A DNA stretch of 12,537 bases from Coxiellaceae bacterium (GCA_003450655.1 DMFG01000156.1:1-12537), one strand, 5' to 3'. Positions 1-7,890 are shown, numbered from the stretch's first letter. Notes: a model not told the origin generated them from the sequence alone. Numbers and translations: made by a program.

Positions 1-441
1 TGGATCACTAATAGATCACTGCAAGTCACATTAATACAATGGCACAAAGCGTTTGGTTTGTGTGTCTTAGTCTTTACCATGCTACGAATGATTTGGCATG
101 TAGTCAGTAAACACCCTGCACTACCCGTCAGTGTGAGTAAGGTAGAAGCTTTTTGTGCCAGGGGTGTTCAGTGGTCAATGATGACAATGACACTGCTGCT
201 CCCTTTATCGGGTTGGATCATGTCAACAGCATCGGGTCGAACAACATCAATTTTTGGTCTATTCTCTCTGAAAGCACCGGGCGTTAGTAAAGATGCACAT
301 GTTTCTTCGTGGATGTGGGTAGCGCATCACTGGGGCGCATGGGTGCTTATAGGATTAATAGCACTTCATATTGTTGCAGCTTTTTGGCATCATTGTGTGA
401 ATAAAAATAACATCCTTAAACGCATGTTACCGAGTCGATGA
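1..441 (+). CDS. cytochrome b561 (CybB type), 3' part only
   Basis: Diheme b-type cytochrome of the inner membrane. By family it passes electrons between the quinone pool and an acceptor; members are also reported to oxidise superoxide. The frame is open from base 1, giving 146 visible codons before the stop, so the true start lies upstream and roughly 30 residues with the first helix are missing (E. coli CybB is 176 aa). Visible family marks, in window residue numbers: HKxxG at H15, PLSGWxMSxASG around 68-79, and a late helix with H109 and H123 spaced 14 apart followed by WHH. H15, H109 and H123 match three of the four heme ligands of CybB; the fourth would be upstream. Three membrane helices are visible. 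The next gene starts 73 nt downstream on the same strand and could share the transcript. The family call is firm; the electron partner is unknown. Confidence 0.9.
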   Translation, partial: WITNRSLQVTLIQWHKAFGLCVLVFTMLRMIWHVVSKHPALPVSVSKVEAFCARGVQWSMMTMTLLLPLSGWIMSTASGRTTSIFGLFSLKAPGVSKDAHVSSWMWVAHHWGAWVLIGLIALHIVAAFWHHCVNKNNILKRMLPSR

Positions 442-514
442 TGCAGAAAGATTTATTTGGTGTTGCAATACGACATTCATTAGACGCAGTTATCTTTTAC
501 ATTGGGAAATTAAT

Positions 515-1099
515 ATGGCAATTATACGTTCACTGATGGGATTGGTGATCATTTCATTGTTCTGTCTGATAGTTTATTATCAGTACACACAAAAACATAT
601 GGCCTACTGTACGGCAAGCGATTTAAAGTTATACCCAGTTGCTATTGCATACCCTGGCATGTCACAGACTCATACAGCCTACGCTTTAATCAACCATAGC
701 AACCGAAGCTGCCGTATTGCTCGTACGCCATCATTTGAGCAAACAGCGACAAGCACTTCGCCTGATAACATCATTCTAAAGCCTATCACTAGCACGAAAC
801 ACCTGACATGGAAAAAGATCCCTTGGTTTTCCGTGCATGCTAATAGTGCATGCTCTAGTATATTAAGCACCCTCCCTAAAACGATACCGATTTACTTTTC
901 TCATGGTCTGAAGTTACCACTCCCTGCTCTGGGCTATCCATGTGAGCCTCATATCGGCAAACCACTCTCAATCGGCTTAACTCAATGGACACAAGCTAAA
1001 CAATGTCGTCACAGCAATAAACAACACCTTATGAGCGCTCATGTGTTTTTATCTGATAATCTACCAATTAATCTGGGTGAAACTTTAGTGTGTGATTGA
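515..1099 (+). CDS. small membrane-anchored or secreted protein with paired cysteines, unknown function
   Basis: I do not recognise a specific gene. The 194-aa product starts with one hydrophobic helix (about residues 7-22) with little positive charge after it, so it is either an uncleaved signal anchor or a signal peptide. The rest is soluble and should lie in the periplasm. Six cysteines follow the helix (C32, C66, C113, C143, C164, C193), an even number that would suit three disulfides. The layout C-T-A-x-D-L near residue 32, then N-H-S-N-R-S-C near 60-66 and a following proline, resembles the DUF4232 pattern (CxxxDL ... Nxs...C.l...P), but this is a by-eye match only. The start is ATG at 515 with GGGA at 504-507 as a weak ribosome site; no alternative in-frame start lies close upstream. 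It may be co-transcribed with the b561 gene. Confidence 0.65.
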   Translation: MAIIRSLMGLVIISLFCLIVYYQYTQKHMAYCTASDLKLYPVAIAYPGMSQTHTAYALINHSNRSCRIARTPSFEQTATSTSPDNIILKPITSTKHLTWKKIPWFSVHANSACSSILSTLPKTIPIYFSHGLKLPLPALGYPCEPHIGKPLSIGLTQWTQAKQCRHSNKQHLMSAHVFLSDNLPINLGETLVCD

Positions 1100-1119
1100 T
1101 AACTGAATGAAATCAATCA
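1093..1119 (+). repeat. 8-bp inverted repeat over the stop codon of the small envelope protein gene
   Basis: TGATTGAT (1093-1100) is perfectly complementary to ATCAATCA (1112-1119), with an 11-nt loop. The stem is AT-rich and no T-run follows, so it is a poor intrinsic terminator. It might protect the 3' end of the mRNA or be chance in AT-rich DNA. Confidence 0.3.
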
Positions 1120-1184
1120 ATACAAGAAAAGCACAAACCATCTAATTGTTCATGAAGCAGTCTTGCCTTAGATCAATGTCTTTT

Positions 1185-1213
1185 ATATCAAAATTGATAG
1201 CATGGAATATAAT
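1185..1213 (+). promoter_or_regulatory. candidate promoter of the ankyrin-like gene
   Basis: A perfect -10 hexamer TATAAT lies at 1208-1213, which would start transcription about 13 nt before the ATG at 1234. The -35 region at 17-nt spacing (1185-1190, ATATCA) matches the consensus poorly, so either an activator is needed or the -10 is chance in AT-rich DNA. The rest of the 1100-1233 gap shows nothing else clear. Confidence 0.35.
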
Positions 1214-1223
1214 CACGATATTT

Positions 1224-1227
1224 GAGG
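1224..1227 (+). promoter_or_regulatory. ribosome binding site that sets the ankyrin-like gene start
   Basis: GAGG sits 6 nt before the ATG at 1234. An in-frame TTG at 1222 overlaps this site and therefore has no usable ribosome site of its own, so ATG 1234 is the better start. Confidence 0.6.
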
Positions 1228-1233
1228 ACAACT

Positions 1234-2568
1234 ATGCATTTAATGAGTTTTTTTGGACAGCGCAAGGCTAAAGGAAATATTCTATATTTAACTGCCTTGT
1301 CGGGCGAAAAGCAAAGCTTTATCCAGCATATTGATGCGATTTCATCTGAGAAATTATTTAATCACTTACTAGAAAACAATCAATCCTCTGAAACGGCATG
1401 GCATACAGCAGCTTACCATCAACAATCAGGAGGCTTTAGTGCTCTTTTGCAGCGTCTGAAAAATAACAACCATATTAATAGTGATCACTGGATGAAGCTA
1501 ATGAGTCATACCGATCATGATGGAAATACTATCCTGCATAGCTCTATCAGCAATGACTCCAGCTTGGAGGATCATCAGGACTTAAATATATTACCTGGGG
1601 AAAAAGAAGCGCTGATTTGTGGTAATAACAATGAGAATTTAATGCTACTGTTATCGAGTCTCTTTAAACTAAAAATCGTTAGTCAGAAAGATTGGCATGA
1701 CCTCTTATCAATCAAGAATAACGCTGGAAAAACCGTATTACATATCGCTCTAAAGGAGCAGATACCCATCAAACATGTTATCACTATGTTTAAGATTATC
1801 GGTAAAACACACTTATCCAACCTACTCTGCCAGCAGGATAATGATGGGTACACCGTCATGGATTATATTGCGCAATATTGCCATAACACCACAGACTTAT
1901 CGAGCCTCATTGATGCTATAGACACTAATACATGGGCCTGTATTCTAGACTGGCAAATTAAAAAATCGTCATACATGTCGGTATTACATCAAGCAGCTCA
2001 CTGGCAGCATAAAGAAGGTTTTAAACTATTTTTGAAGAAACTGACTCATGAACAACGTCGGGTCTTATTATTAAAAAATATTTCTGATGACAGCGTGATT
2101 GATATTGCAGCTCAATACCAGGAATTACCGATACTGAGCGAGATAGGTCAGTTGTTTAGCTATAAAGAATTATTCAAAATTGCTTATCATTATACAGCAC
2201 AGTCAGAAGATCTAACTCCATCTCATCCCAATGATTGTCAGTCAGACCTAAAAACACTTTTTAAGAGCAGCAACATTATTAGCATTATTACATTCTTAAA
2301 ATATGCCGATGAATCAGATAAAAAGAGTGACAAGTTAACTCAAGAAATTAATTTAGCGATCCATGAGTTAATCAACAATCCTACTGACCCAGGCAAAAGC
2401 CATTTACTTCATCTACTGCATCAGAAGATGGCCTCATGCTGTTCAATAGTAGGTGGTTTATTTAAATATAATTATCTTGAACCGGCCATTATTGGTCTTC
2501 TAGAGCAGAGATGCGATATCCCACAATGCCACACGGTCGTAACAGTGAATACTTCGCGATCATTATAG
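1234..2568 (+). CDS. ankyrin-like repeat protein, possible host-interaction protein
   Basis: The 444-aa product has no signal peptide or membrane helix. It contains at least six degenerate helix-turn units whose core is T/S-V-L-H-x-A-A, aligned at T54, T99, T167, T207, S249 and S287. The last four are spaced 38-42 residues, longer than the canonical 33-residue ankyrin repeat. Several units are preceded by a helix with a W or L (DHWMKLM, KDWHDLL, NTWACIL) and an acidic-Asn-Gly turn (DHDGNT, NNAGKT, DNDGYT), as in ankyrin loops. The C-terminal 150 residues lack the motif, are helical-looking and hold a CC pair near 402. Such proteins are common in intracellular gammaproteobacteria, where some are type IV effectors; here secretion is only a guess, and I see no clear glutamate-rich C-terminal signal. 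It stands alone: a candidate promoter lies upstream and a convergent gene 4 bp downstream. The repeat class is fairly sure, the function unknown. Confidence 0.75.
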   Translation: MHLMSFFGQRKAKGNILYLTALSGEKQSFIQHIDAISSEKLFNHLLENNQSSETAWHTAAYHQQSGGFSALLQRLKNNNHINSDHWMKLMSHTDHDGNTILHSSISNDSSLEDHQDLNILPGEKEALICGNNNENLMLLLSSLFKLKIVSQKDWHDLLSIKNNAGKTVLHIALKEQIPIKHVITMFKIIGKTHLSNLLCQQDNDGYTVMDYIAQYCHNTTDLSSLIDAIDTNTWACILDWQIKKSSYMSVLHQAAHWQHKEGFKLFLKKLTHEQRRVLLLKNISDDSVIDIAAQYQELPILSEIGQLFSYKELFKIAYHYTAQSEDLTPSHPNDCQSDLKTLFKSSNIISIITFLKYADESDKKSDKLTQEINLAIHELINNPTDPGKSHLLHLLHQKMASCCSIVGGLFKYNYLEPAIIGLLEQRCDIPQCHTVVTVNTSRSL

Positions 2569-2572
2569 GCAA

Positions 2573-3763
2573 TTAATCAGCTAATGAGCGGCTGGGACCT
2601 ATAAAATAGATCATAAAAAATAGGATAGACGCTAAACATAACTGAGTGATAGGCAATGGTATTATTGTGGTTACTATAAGGCTGCTGACTATCATGCTCA
2701 ACACAGATCCTAATATGTTCCTTAAAGCATTCAATATTGATGTCGCTGTTCCAAATGCCTCGTGGACTACATTCATAGCACTACTCATGAAACTACCAAT
2801 CAATAGACACAGCCCGAAAGTTGCTATCGTAATAAAAATTGTGAATGCTAACCACAAGTCAGGAAAAAAATGCATGGCTATTATCATAGCAATATCACTG
2901 ATAGAAAAGATCCATAGTCCAAGACATTGAATAAAATGAGGGGTTTTTTTAGAGCTTAAATATCGCAACGTTAAACTTCCAATAATGATAGATATAGCAT
3001 TGATGGCAAACAAGCCGCTGTAAGTAAATTTACCAAAATGGTAAATCGACATGTAAATTAATGCTGCGGTACTAATATAGCAAAAGGTTGCAGCGAAACT
3101 ACAGGATGCGCAAAGCGAAAGAGTAAGAAATTGACGATTTTTAAGGTGTAATTGATATTGTTTAATGATAGAAGAAAAACGGACACGCTGATTAATGGAT
3201 AATGTCTCAGGTAACCACAATACAACAACAAACATGACACAACCATAACTGAATAAGAAATAAAAAATATTTTGCCAATGCTGGTCTTGCAGTAAGCATG
3301 AGCCAATTAAGGGGGCAATCATCGGCGCCAACATCATCATGGCTATAATACTAGCAATCGTGCGCGTTAAATGCTGACCTGAATAGCAATCACGCAGCAT
3401 TGTAAAAGCAACACCTACGCCAGCTGAATCACCGATAGCTTGAAAAAATCGCCAGGTTATTAATGCGTTAAGATGAGTGCAGAACGTGCTAGATAAAGTA
3501 GCAACCATATAGATAATGAGACCTATCCGAATAATCACTTTTCGGCCAACCACATCAGATAGAGGCCCCCAAACTAACATGCCTAGACCAAAGCCTAATA
3601 AATAACTCGATATACTCCATATAACATGCCCCTCTGACTCATGAAAAAATTGAGCCATCAGGGGAACGGCTGGTGTGTATGTATCAATTGCAAAAGGAGG
3701 TAAGGCCGCTAGAAGCGCCAAGACAATTAGAAACCAAGGTGACGTCGTTGATAAGTATTTCAA
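2573..3763 (-). CDS. Bcr/CflA-family MFS drug efflux transporter
   Basis: Proton-driven exporter of the 12-helix major facilitator superfamily, DHA1/Bcr type, in the inner membrane; family members export drugs such as bicyclomycin, chloramphenicol or sulfonamides. With the TTG start at 3763 the product is 396 aa, the usual family length. Marks seen: AIDTYTPAVP with the conserved Asp at about residue 27 in helix 1, motif A WGPLSDVVGRK at 65-75 between helices 2 and 3, WRFFQAIG with Arg 105 in helix 4, MLRD near 122-125, LAPMIAPLIG in helix 5, and LPET after helix 6. The start is TTG one nucleotide after the stop of the upstream membrane gene, with AAGGGA 7 nt before it, so translation looks coupled. 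A farther upstream TTG at 3811 would add 16 residues overlapping the neighbour and shows no good ribosome site. It is the last gene of the minus-strand block. The substrate cannot be told; the family call is strong. Confidence 0.88.
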   Translation of the reverse strand: MKYLSTTSPWFLIVLALLAALPPFAIDTYTPAVPLMAQFFHESEGHVIWSISSYLLGFGLGMLVWGPLSDVVGRKVIIRIGLIIYMVATLSSTFCTHLNALITWRFFQAIGDSAGVGVAFTMLRDCYSGQHLTRTIASIIAMMMLAPMIAPLIGSCLLQDQHWQNIFYFLFSYGCVMFVVVLWLPETLSINQRVRFSSIIKQYQLHLKNRQFLTLSLCASCSFAATFCYISTAALIYMSIYHFGKFTYSGLFAINAISIIIGSLTLRYLSSKKTPHFIQCLGLWIFSISDIAMIIAMHFFPDLWLAFTIFITIATFGLCLLIGSFMSSAMNVVHEAFGTATSILNALRNILGSVLSMIVSSLIVTTIIPLPITQLCLASILFFMIYFIGPSRSLAD

Positions 3764-3764
3764 A

Positions 3765-4508
3765 TCATAATCCCTTGGAGACGACGTGAGGGTATCGTAG
3801 CTGACTATCAACAGTAATTAATAGCCAAAAGTTAATCGCTATTGGTAATAGACAGAAGTAAATCAGTAACGCACCAGGGATATTTAAGTGATATTGAGCT
3901 AGCCATATCATGTGGCCACTACTGGGTAGTGAGATAATAACGATAAAAACAAATATCGTGTAAATAATACCTGCACGAATCCAGTTTTGCCTGACAAAAT
4001 AGCTACTAGCGATGAGTGATTGTTTAAACGATAGATCTTGAAATGCTAGTAAAGGATAGAGAAATAACGTCAGTAAATAACTTCCTACCAAAACAGTGGC
4101 CAGCAATAAGACCCATATAAGTGTCACCGTTTCGCTGACATCAGAATGTAGCACCCAATAGTTCCATGCGCATGCTGGAATGAGAAAACACAAAAATATA
4201 CTTGTCAAATTGAGCCAATATCGCAGAGGTGGTAACGACCAACCCTGAGCGTTGCTATAAGATTGATGACCTCGACAAAGCATGGCATTTAATAATAAAT
4301 AACCCACCAGCATATAGAAAACACTCAGTATTAGTTTAGCTATCTCATCAGAAACACCGGAAGTTAATTGAGTTAACTGAGTACACACGGTAAAGAGTAT
4401 AATAAGGGGCCATAAATATCGTGCTGTTTTTAGTGACTTTTTTATCGCTAGTAAAAACAAGCCTTGAGTGTCTCGTGGCTCTGACGGGTAATTGTTGATT
4501 TGGCTCAT
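3765..4508 (-). CDS. multi-spanning inner-membrane protein, YciC/DUF975-like, unknown function
   Basis: I do not recognise a named gene. The 247-aa product has about six hydrophobic helices (roughly 31-47, 57-77, 98-118, 129-155, 177-197 and 211-234) and a basic N-terminal segment before the first. Between helices 4 and 5 a stretch around 153-175 (P-L-L-A-F-x-D-L-S-F-K-x-S-L ... S-Y-F-V-R-x-N-W) has the P-x-x-A-x-x-x-x-x-S-x-x-x-A/S-L-x-x-S pattern seen in YciC/UPF0259, DUF975 and the membrane domain of glycerophosphodiesterases. No enzyme motif is visible. Its ATG overlaps the fadJ stop codon as ATGA (4505-4508) and its own stop is 1 nt before the exporter start, so it sits tightly inside the operon. 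A role in the envelope or in lipid handling is possible but unproven. Confidence 0.8.
   Translation of the reverse strand: MSQINNYPSEPRDTQGLFLLAIKKSLKTARYLWPLIILFTVCTQLTQLTSGVSDEIAKLILSVFYMLVGYLLLNAMLCRGHQSYSNAQGWSLPPLRYWLNLTSIFLCFLIPACAWNYWVLHSDVSETVTLIWVLLLATVLVGSYLLTLFLYPLLAFQDLSFKQSLIASSYFVRQNWIRAGIIYTIFVFIVIISLPSSGHMIWLAQYHLNIPGALLIYFCLLPIAINFWLLITVDSQLRYPHVVSKGL
3771..3776 (-). promoter_or_regulatory. ribosome binding site for the TTG start of the Bcr/CflA gene
   Basis: AAGGGA on the minus strand lies inside the last codons of the upstream membrane-protein gene, 7 nt before TTG at 3763. It explains why a non-ATG start is chosen and points to coupling by ribosomes ending on the TGA at 3765-3767. 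Confidence 0.6.
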
Positions 4509-6574
4509 ATTGATTCGCGCTCTTTCGTTGGGGTAGAGTTTGGCGTTAAATGCTCCCAGCCAGCTTTTGGTTTAAAGCGCTCGCCATAATCATGACTTAA
4601 ACGCTCTAGCTGAGCAACGACGTCTATAACGCCCCGCGACTTAGCATAATGTATGGGGCCGCCACGAAAAGGCGCAAACCCAGTTCCAAAAATCATCCCA
4701 GCATCTAAAAGGTCTGCATCATCAATGACTTCATGATGCAAGCAAGACACTGCTTCGTTGACCATAGATAATATCAGTCGATCAGTTAAATCGGGGGTTT
4801 TAACTGACTCACTGGATGATGAGGAAGCGTTGTGGACTTTCTTACCTTGTTTATAGGTATAAAAGCCCTGCCCTGACTTAACGCCCAAATAACCATCTTC
4901 AACGATTTGACGAAGTTTATTAGGGACAACGCCACCGATGGACTGCGCTAAAATTTCCCCTACGGACAAGCAGACATCTAAGCCAACCGTGTCAGCTAAT
5001 GTGATGGGCCCCATGGGCATACCAAAATTTACAGCTGCTTGATCAATATGTTCTGCAGGCACGCCTTCTTCTAGCAGCGTCATGGCTTCCATGAGGTATG
5101 GAATTAAAACACGATTCACTAAGAAGCCAGGTCGACTACTGACCACCACAGGAGAGCGTTTGATAGCTGCTACAAATGCAGCAGCTTGCTGGGTTAACTC
5201 TGGTTGAGTTTGATCGCTTTGGACAATTTCCACCAATGGCATTTTAGCAACCGGGTTAAAGAAATGAATACCCAATAATCGCGACGGGTCTTTCATGCCC
5301 TCAGCGATACGCTCTAGCGGAATGCTAGAGGTGTTACTCGCTAGCAAAGCATTGGGTTTAGCTTGCACCTCCAGCTCTTGAAATAAGGACTGCTTAACCG
5401 CTAAATTCTCAAAAATAGCTTCAATAATAACATCAGCATGAGCAATACCATGGCCTTTGATATCTGGTTGCAGACGATCTAAAGCAGCTTGAATTAAATA
5501 AGGTTGTTTTAAACGCTTTTTGAAAAGACGCCCTGCTCGCTTCATTGCAGGCTCAAGACGTGACAGTTCCTGATCTTGCAATGTAACCTGAAAACCTTGT
5601 AATGCACACCATGCAGCTATGTCGCCTCCCATAGTGCCAGCGCCAATCACATGCACAGTCTTTGGCTTGAAAGACACGCCTTTAGCAATTTCTTTCATTT
5701 TAGTTTGCAAAAAGAAAACACGGCCAAGGTTTTTGGCTGTATCAGTGACTACCATTTTACTGATAGAGCGAGCCTCATTAATCATCGCCTCGCCATCGAC
5801 ACCATCTCTCGCCCAGTTATCCACCACTGCATAAGGGGATGGATAGTGATTACGATTGACTTGTTTTTTAGTCAGCTGTTTGATGAGCAAGCGCTTTATT
5901 GTTGGTCGAATTAGGGAATGATTAGATAAAGCGTGCAAGCGACTTGGGCGCTGAGGCTTTGGCGTACGTAATACATAATGGCGAGCAGCATTACGTAATT
6001 GTCGCTTAGGAACAGCTTGATCAACCATCCCCATACGCTTGGCTCGTTTTGCAGATACCGCAGATCCGGGAAGAATAATACCCATTGCTGGTATTGCACC
6101 AATTAATCGGGGCAAGCGAATACAGCCTCCCCATCCTGGATGAATACCCAGTTTGATTTCGGGTAATCCAATTTTTGTGCTCGCAGCATCATCAGCGATA
6201 CGGTAACGACAAGCCAAAGCTAACTCATAACCACCACCTAAACAAAAACCATTAATTAAAGCAACCGTGGGTATTTTTAACGCTTCTAATTTATCAAATA
6301 CCTGTTGGCCATAGCGAATCCATTCAAAGAAATCTTCTTCGCCCTGGCACTGAGAAAACTGCTTAATATCTGCACCTGCGATAAAACCTTTCTTTTTAGC
6401 TGATGTGATGACTAACCCTTTAGATGTTAGAATATCGCTATTGTCTAATAAGGATTCCAGTTCTTTAAGGACGTCTTGACTAATCGTATTAATCGCTTCA
6501 CCGTATCGATCTAGAGATAACCAGGTAATGCCCTCGTCGTCGATAGTATATTGCCAATGTTGTTGTTCACTCAT
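4505..6574 (-). CDS. fadJ: bifunctional enoyl-CoA hydratase / 3-hydroxyacyl-CoA dehydrogenase (beta-oxidation alpha subunit)
   Basis: Catalyses steps two and three of fatty-acid beta-oxidation: hydration of trans-2-enoyl-CoA and NAD-dependent oxidation of L-3-hydroxyacyl-CoA. It probably acts in complex with the thiolase encoded just upstream. The length is 689 aa (E. coli FadJ 714, FadB 729). Residues 1-190 are a crotonase domain with oxyanion-hole region GFIAGADI (63-70) and both catalytic glutamates, E117 in GGGYELAL and E139 in GLPEIKLG. A Rossmann NAD site GAGTMGG starts at 311. The dehydrogenase catalytic set is present: SNTSS (413-417), H437 in GIHFFNP, E449 and N487. Two C-terminal dehydrogenase domains follow, the last with FGTGFAPFRGGP at 629-640. 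A serine-rich linker (583-590) joins them. ATG 6574 has AAAAGGAA at good spacing, 15 nt after the fadI stop. fadJ rather than fadB is chosen from the thiolase-first gene order; the function is secure, the paralogue name less so. Confidence 0.92.
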   Translation of the reverse strand: MSEQQHWQYTIDDEGITWLSLDRYGEAINTISQDVLKELESLLDNSDILTSKGLVITSAKKKGFIAGADIKQFSQCQGEEDFFEWIRYGQQVFDKLEALKIPTVALINGFCLGGGYELALACRYRIADDAASTKIGLPEIKLGIHPGWGGCIRLPRLIGAIPAMGIILPGSAVSAKRAKRMGMVDQAVPKRQLRNAARHYVLRTPKPQRPSRLHALSNHSLIRPTIKRLLIKQLTKKQVNRNHYPSPYAVVDNWARDGVDGEAMINEARSISKMVVTDTAKNLGRVFFLQTKMKEIAKGVSFKPKTVHVIGAGTMGGDIAAWCALQGFQVTLQDQELSRLEPAMKRAGRLFKKRLKQPYLIQAALDRLQPDIKGHGIAHADVIIEAIFENLAVKQSLFQELEVQAKPNALLASNTSSIPLERIAEGMKDPSRLLGIHFFNPVAKMPLVEIVQSDQTQPELTQQAAAFVAAIKRSPVVVSSRPGFLVNRVLIPYLMEAMTLLEEGVPAEHIDQAAVNFGMPMGPITLADTVGLDVCLSVGEILAQSIGGVVPNKLRQIVEDGYLGVKSGQGFYTYKQGKKVHNASSSSSESVKTPDLTDRLILSMVNEAVSCLHHEVIDDADLLDAGMIFGTGFAPFRGGPIHYAKSRGVIDVVAQLERLSHDYGERFKPKAGWEHLTPNSTPTKERESI

Positions 6575-6589
6575 GATGATTCCTTTTAA

Positions 6590-7888
6590 CTAATTAACTC
6601 GTTCTAATAATGCAGCCCCACCGATACCTCCACCGATACATAAGCTAGCGATACCACGATGTTGTTGTGTGCGCTCTAATACTTTAAGCGTATGTAAAAC
6701 AATACGCGCACCACTTGCGCCAACAGGATGACCTAAGGCAATAGCACCACCATCAATATTTAAACGAGCTTGATCAATGGACCCGAAGGCTTGATCAAGA
6801 CCCAACTCTTGGCAACAAAACTCTTCTGACTCCCATGCTTTTAAACAGCCTAAGGCTTGTGCTGCAAAAGCTTCGTTAATTTCCCAGTAATCTATGTCGC
6901 TGACCGATAAGTTATGTCTTTTCATTAACGGCGGAACTGCATAGCTAGGCCCTAAACCCATTAATTGAGGATTACAACCGGCCCAGTGTGTATCCACATA
7001 GCGACCAAGAACAGGGAGTTGATAACGCTCAACGGCCTCTTCACTTGCCATTAATAAGACAGCAGCACCATCACTCACTTGAGAACTATTAGCTGGCGTA
7101 ATAGCACCAAATTTTCGATCAAAGGCAGGTCTTAATTTAGCTAAGGTGTCTAGTGTTGTATCAGGACGAACTCCATCATCATGATCATACAACCTTCCTG
7201 AGGCATCAAAGATGGCCGATAATTCTTTTGAGAAATGCCCTTCTGACTGTGCCTGTGCAGCACGAAGCTGACTTTGCATCGCAAAACTATCCATATCATG
7301 GCGTGTGATTCCATAACGGTAAGCTACTTCTTCTGAGGACTGCCCCATATTACAATTACATAAAAAATCAGTTAAACCATGTAGCAAGCTAATGATAGGT
7401 TTTAAATAGCTAGGACGAAGCTCTTTCAAAAGAGCGAGTTTAGCCAGTACGGTTTTTGCTTTTCCAAAACGAGCAAGCCAATTAACAGTCTCAGGTTGAT
7501 ATAATAGAGGCGCCCTGCTCATGGTTTCAGTACCACCTGCTAAGACTAATTGCGAGCGGCCAGTGGCAATATTCTGATAGGCTGCATCCAATGACTGCAT
7601 ACCTGACGCGCAATTACGTTGCACTGTCCATCCAGGCACTCGATGACCACAACCGATGCGTAGAGCAATAATACGCCCTATATTAGCTTCATTTTCACTG
7701 GGTATCATACAACCCATAATGACTTCATCCAGTGTTTCAGGAGCGACATGGTGTTTAGTTAATAACGACTGACTAGCTTTAGTCGCCAGATCGGATGCTG
7801 AAAATGGACCGCGAATACCGCGAGCCTTTAAAAACGGTGTTCGTGCACCATCAACAATATAAACCGGTTTAAAAGTGGTATTCTGCAT
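6590..7888 (-). CDS. fadI: acetyl-CoA C-acyltransferase (3-ketoacyl-CoA thiolase, beta subunit)
   Basis: Final step of beta-oxidation: thiolytic cleavage of 3-ketoacyl-CoA to acetyl-CoA and a shortened acyl-CoA. The product is 432 aa (E. coli FadI 436). All active-site elements are present: acylated cysteine C93 in RNCASGMQS, NEAFA at 338-342, H387 in GHPVGASGAR and C417 in CIGGGIGG. NEAFA is the usual thiolase form, whereas E. coli FadI has HEAFA. A hydrophobic, basic insertion (about 134-178, before NMGQSSEEVA) matches the long loop of FadI and trifunctional-protein beta subunits, which helps contact the membrane and the alpha subunit. TLAKLRPAFDRK near 248-259 is also FadI-like. ATG 7888 lies 2 nt after the fadE stop; its ribosome site (AAAGGA) lies within the last fadE codons. 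Order fadE-fadI-fadJ on one strand fits a single beta-oxidation operon. Confidence 0.93.
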   Translation of the reverse strand: MQNTTFKPVYIVDGARTPFLKARGIRGPFSASDLATKASQSLLTKHHVAPETLDEVIMGCMIPSENEANIGRIIALRIGCGHRVPGWTVQRNCASGMQSLDAAYQNIATGRSQLVLAGGTETMSRAPLLYQPETVNWLARFGKAKTVLAKLALLKELRPSYLKPIISLLHGLTDFLCNCNMGQSSEEVAYRYGITRHDMDSFAMQSQLRAAQAQSEGHFSKELSAIFDASGRLYDHDDGVRPDTTLDTLAKLRPAFDRKFGAITPANSSQVSDGAAVLLMASEEAVERYQLPVLGRYVDTHWAGCNPQLMGLGPSYAVPPLMKRHNLSVSDIDYWEINEAFAAQALGCLKAWESEEFCCQELGLDQAFGSIDQARLNIDGGAIALGHPVGASGARIVLHTLKVLERTQQHRGIASLCIGGGIGGAALLERVN

Positions 7889-7890
7889 GA

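Noticed and set aside
58..60. TTG start for the cytochrome b561 gene inside the window
   Set aside because: The same frame is open back to base 1 and already encodes the conserved heme-ligand segment HKxxG before this codon, so the gene simply begins upstream of the window.
1093..1119. Inverted repeat as an intrinsic terminator
   Set aside because: The stem is AT-rich and no T-run follows; it is listed only as a repeat.
2646..2930. 94-codon plus-strand reading frame inside the exporter gene
   Set aside because: It lies antisense to a well-supported transporter, has no family motif and no promoter or ribosome site of note; it is a by-product of the minus-strand coding.
3764..3811. Longer exporter reading frame starting at TTG 3811
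   Set aside because: It would overlap the preceding gene by 47 bases without a good ribosome site, whereas TTG 3763 has AAGGGA at proper spacing.
4795..4834. Serine-rich stretch in FadJ as a slippery or expanded repeat
   Set aside because: The frame is intact and alpha subunits normally have a variable linker at this place, so it looks like an ordinary flexible linker.
5619..5914. Overlapping plus-strand reading frames inside fadJ
   Set aside because: They are antisense to conserved NAD-site and linker codons of fadJ and encode no recognisable protein.
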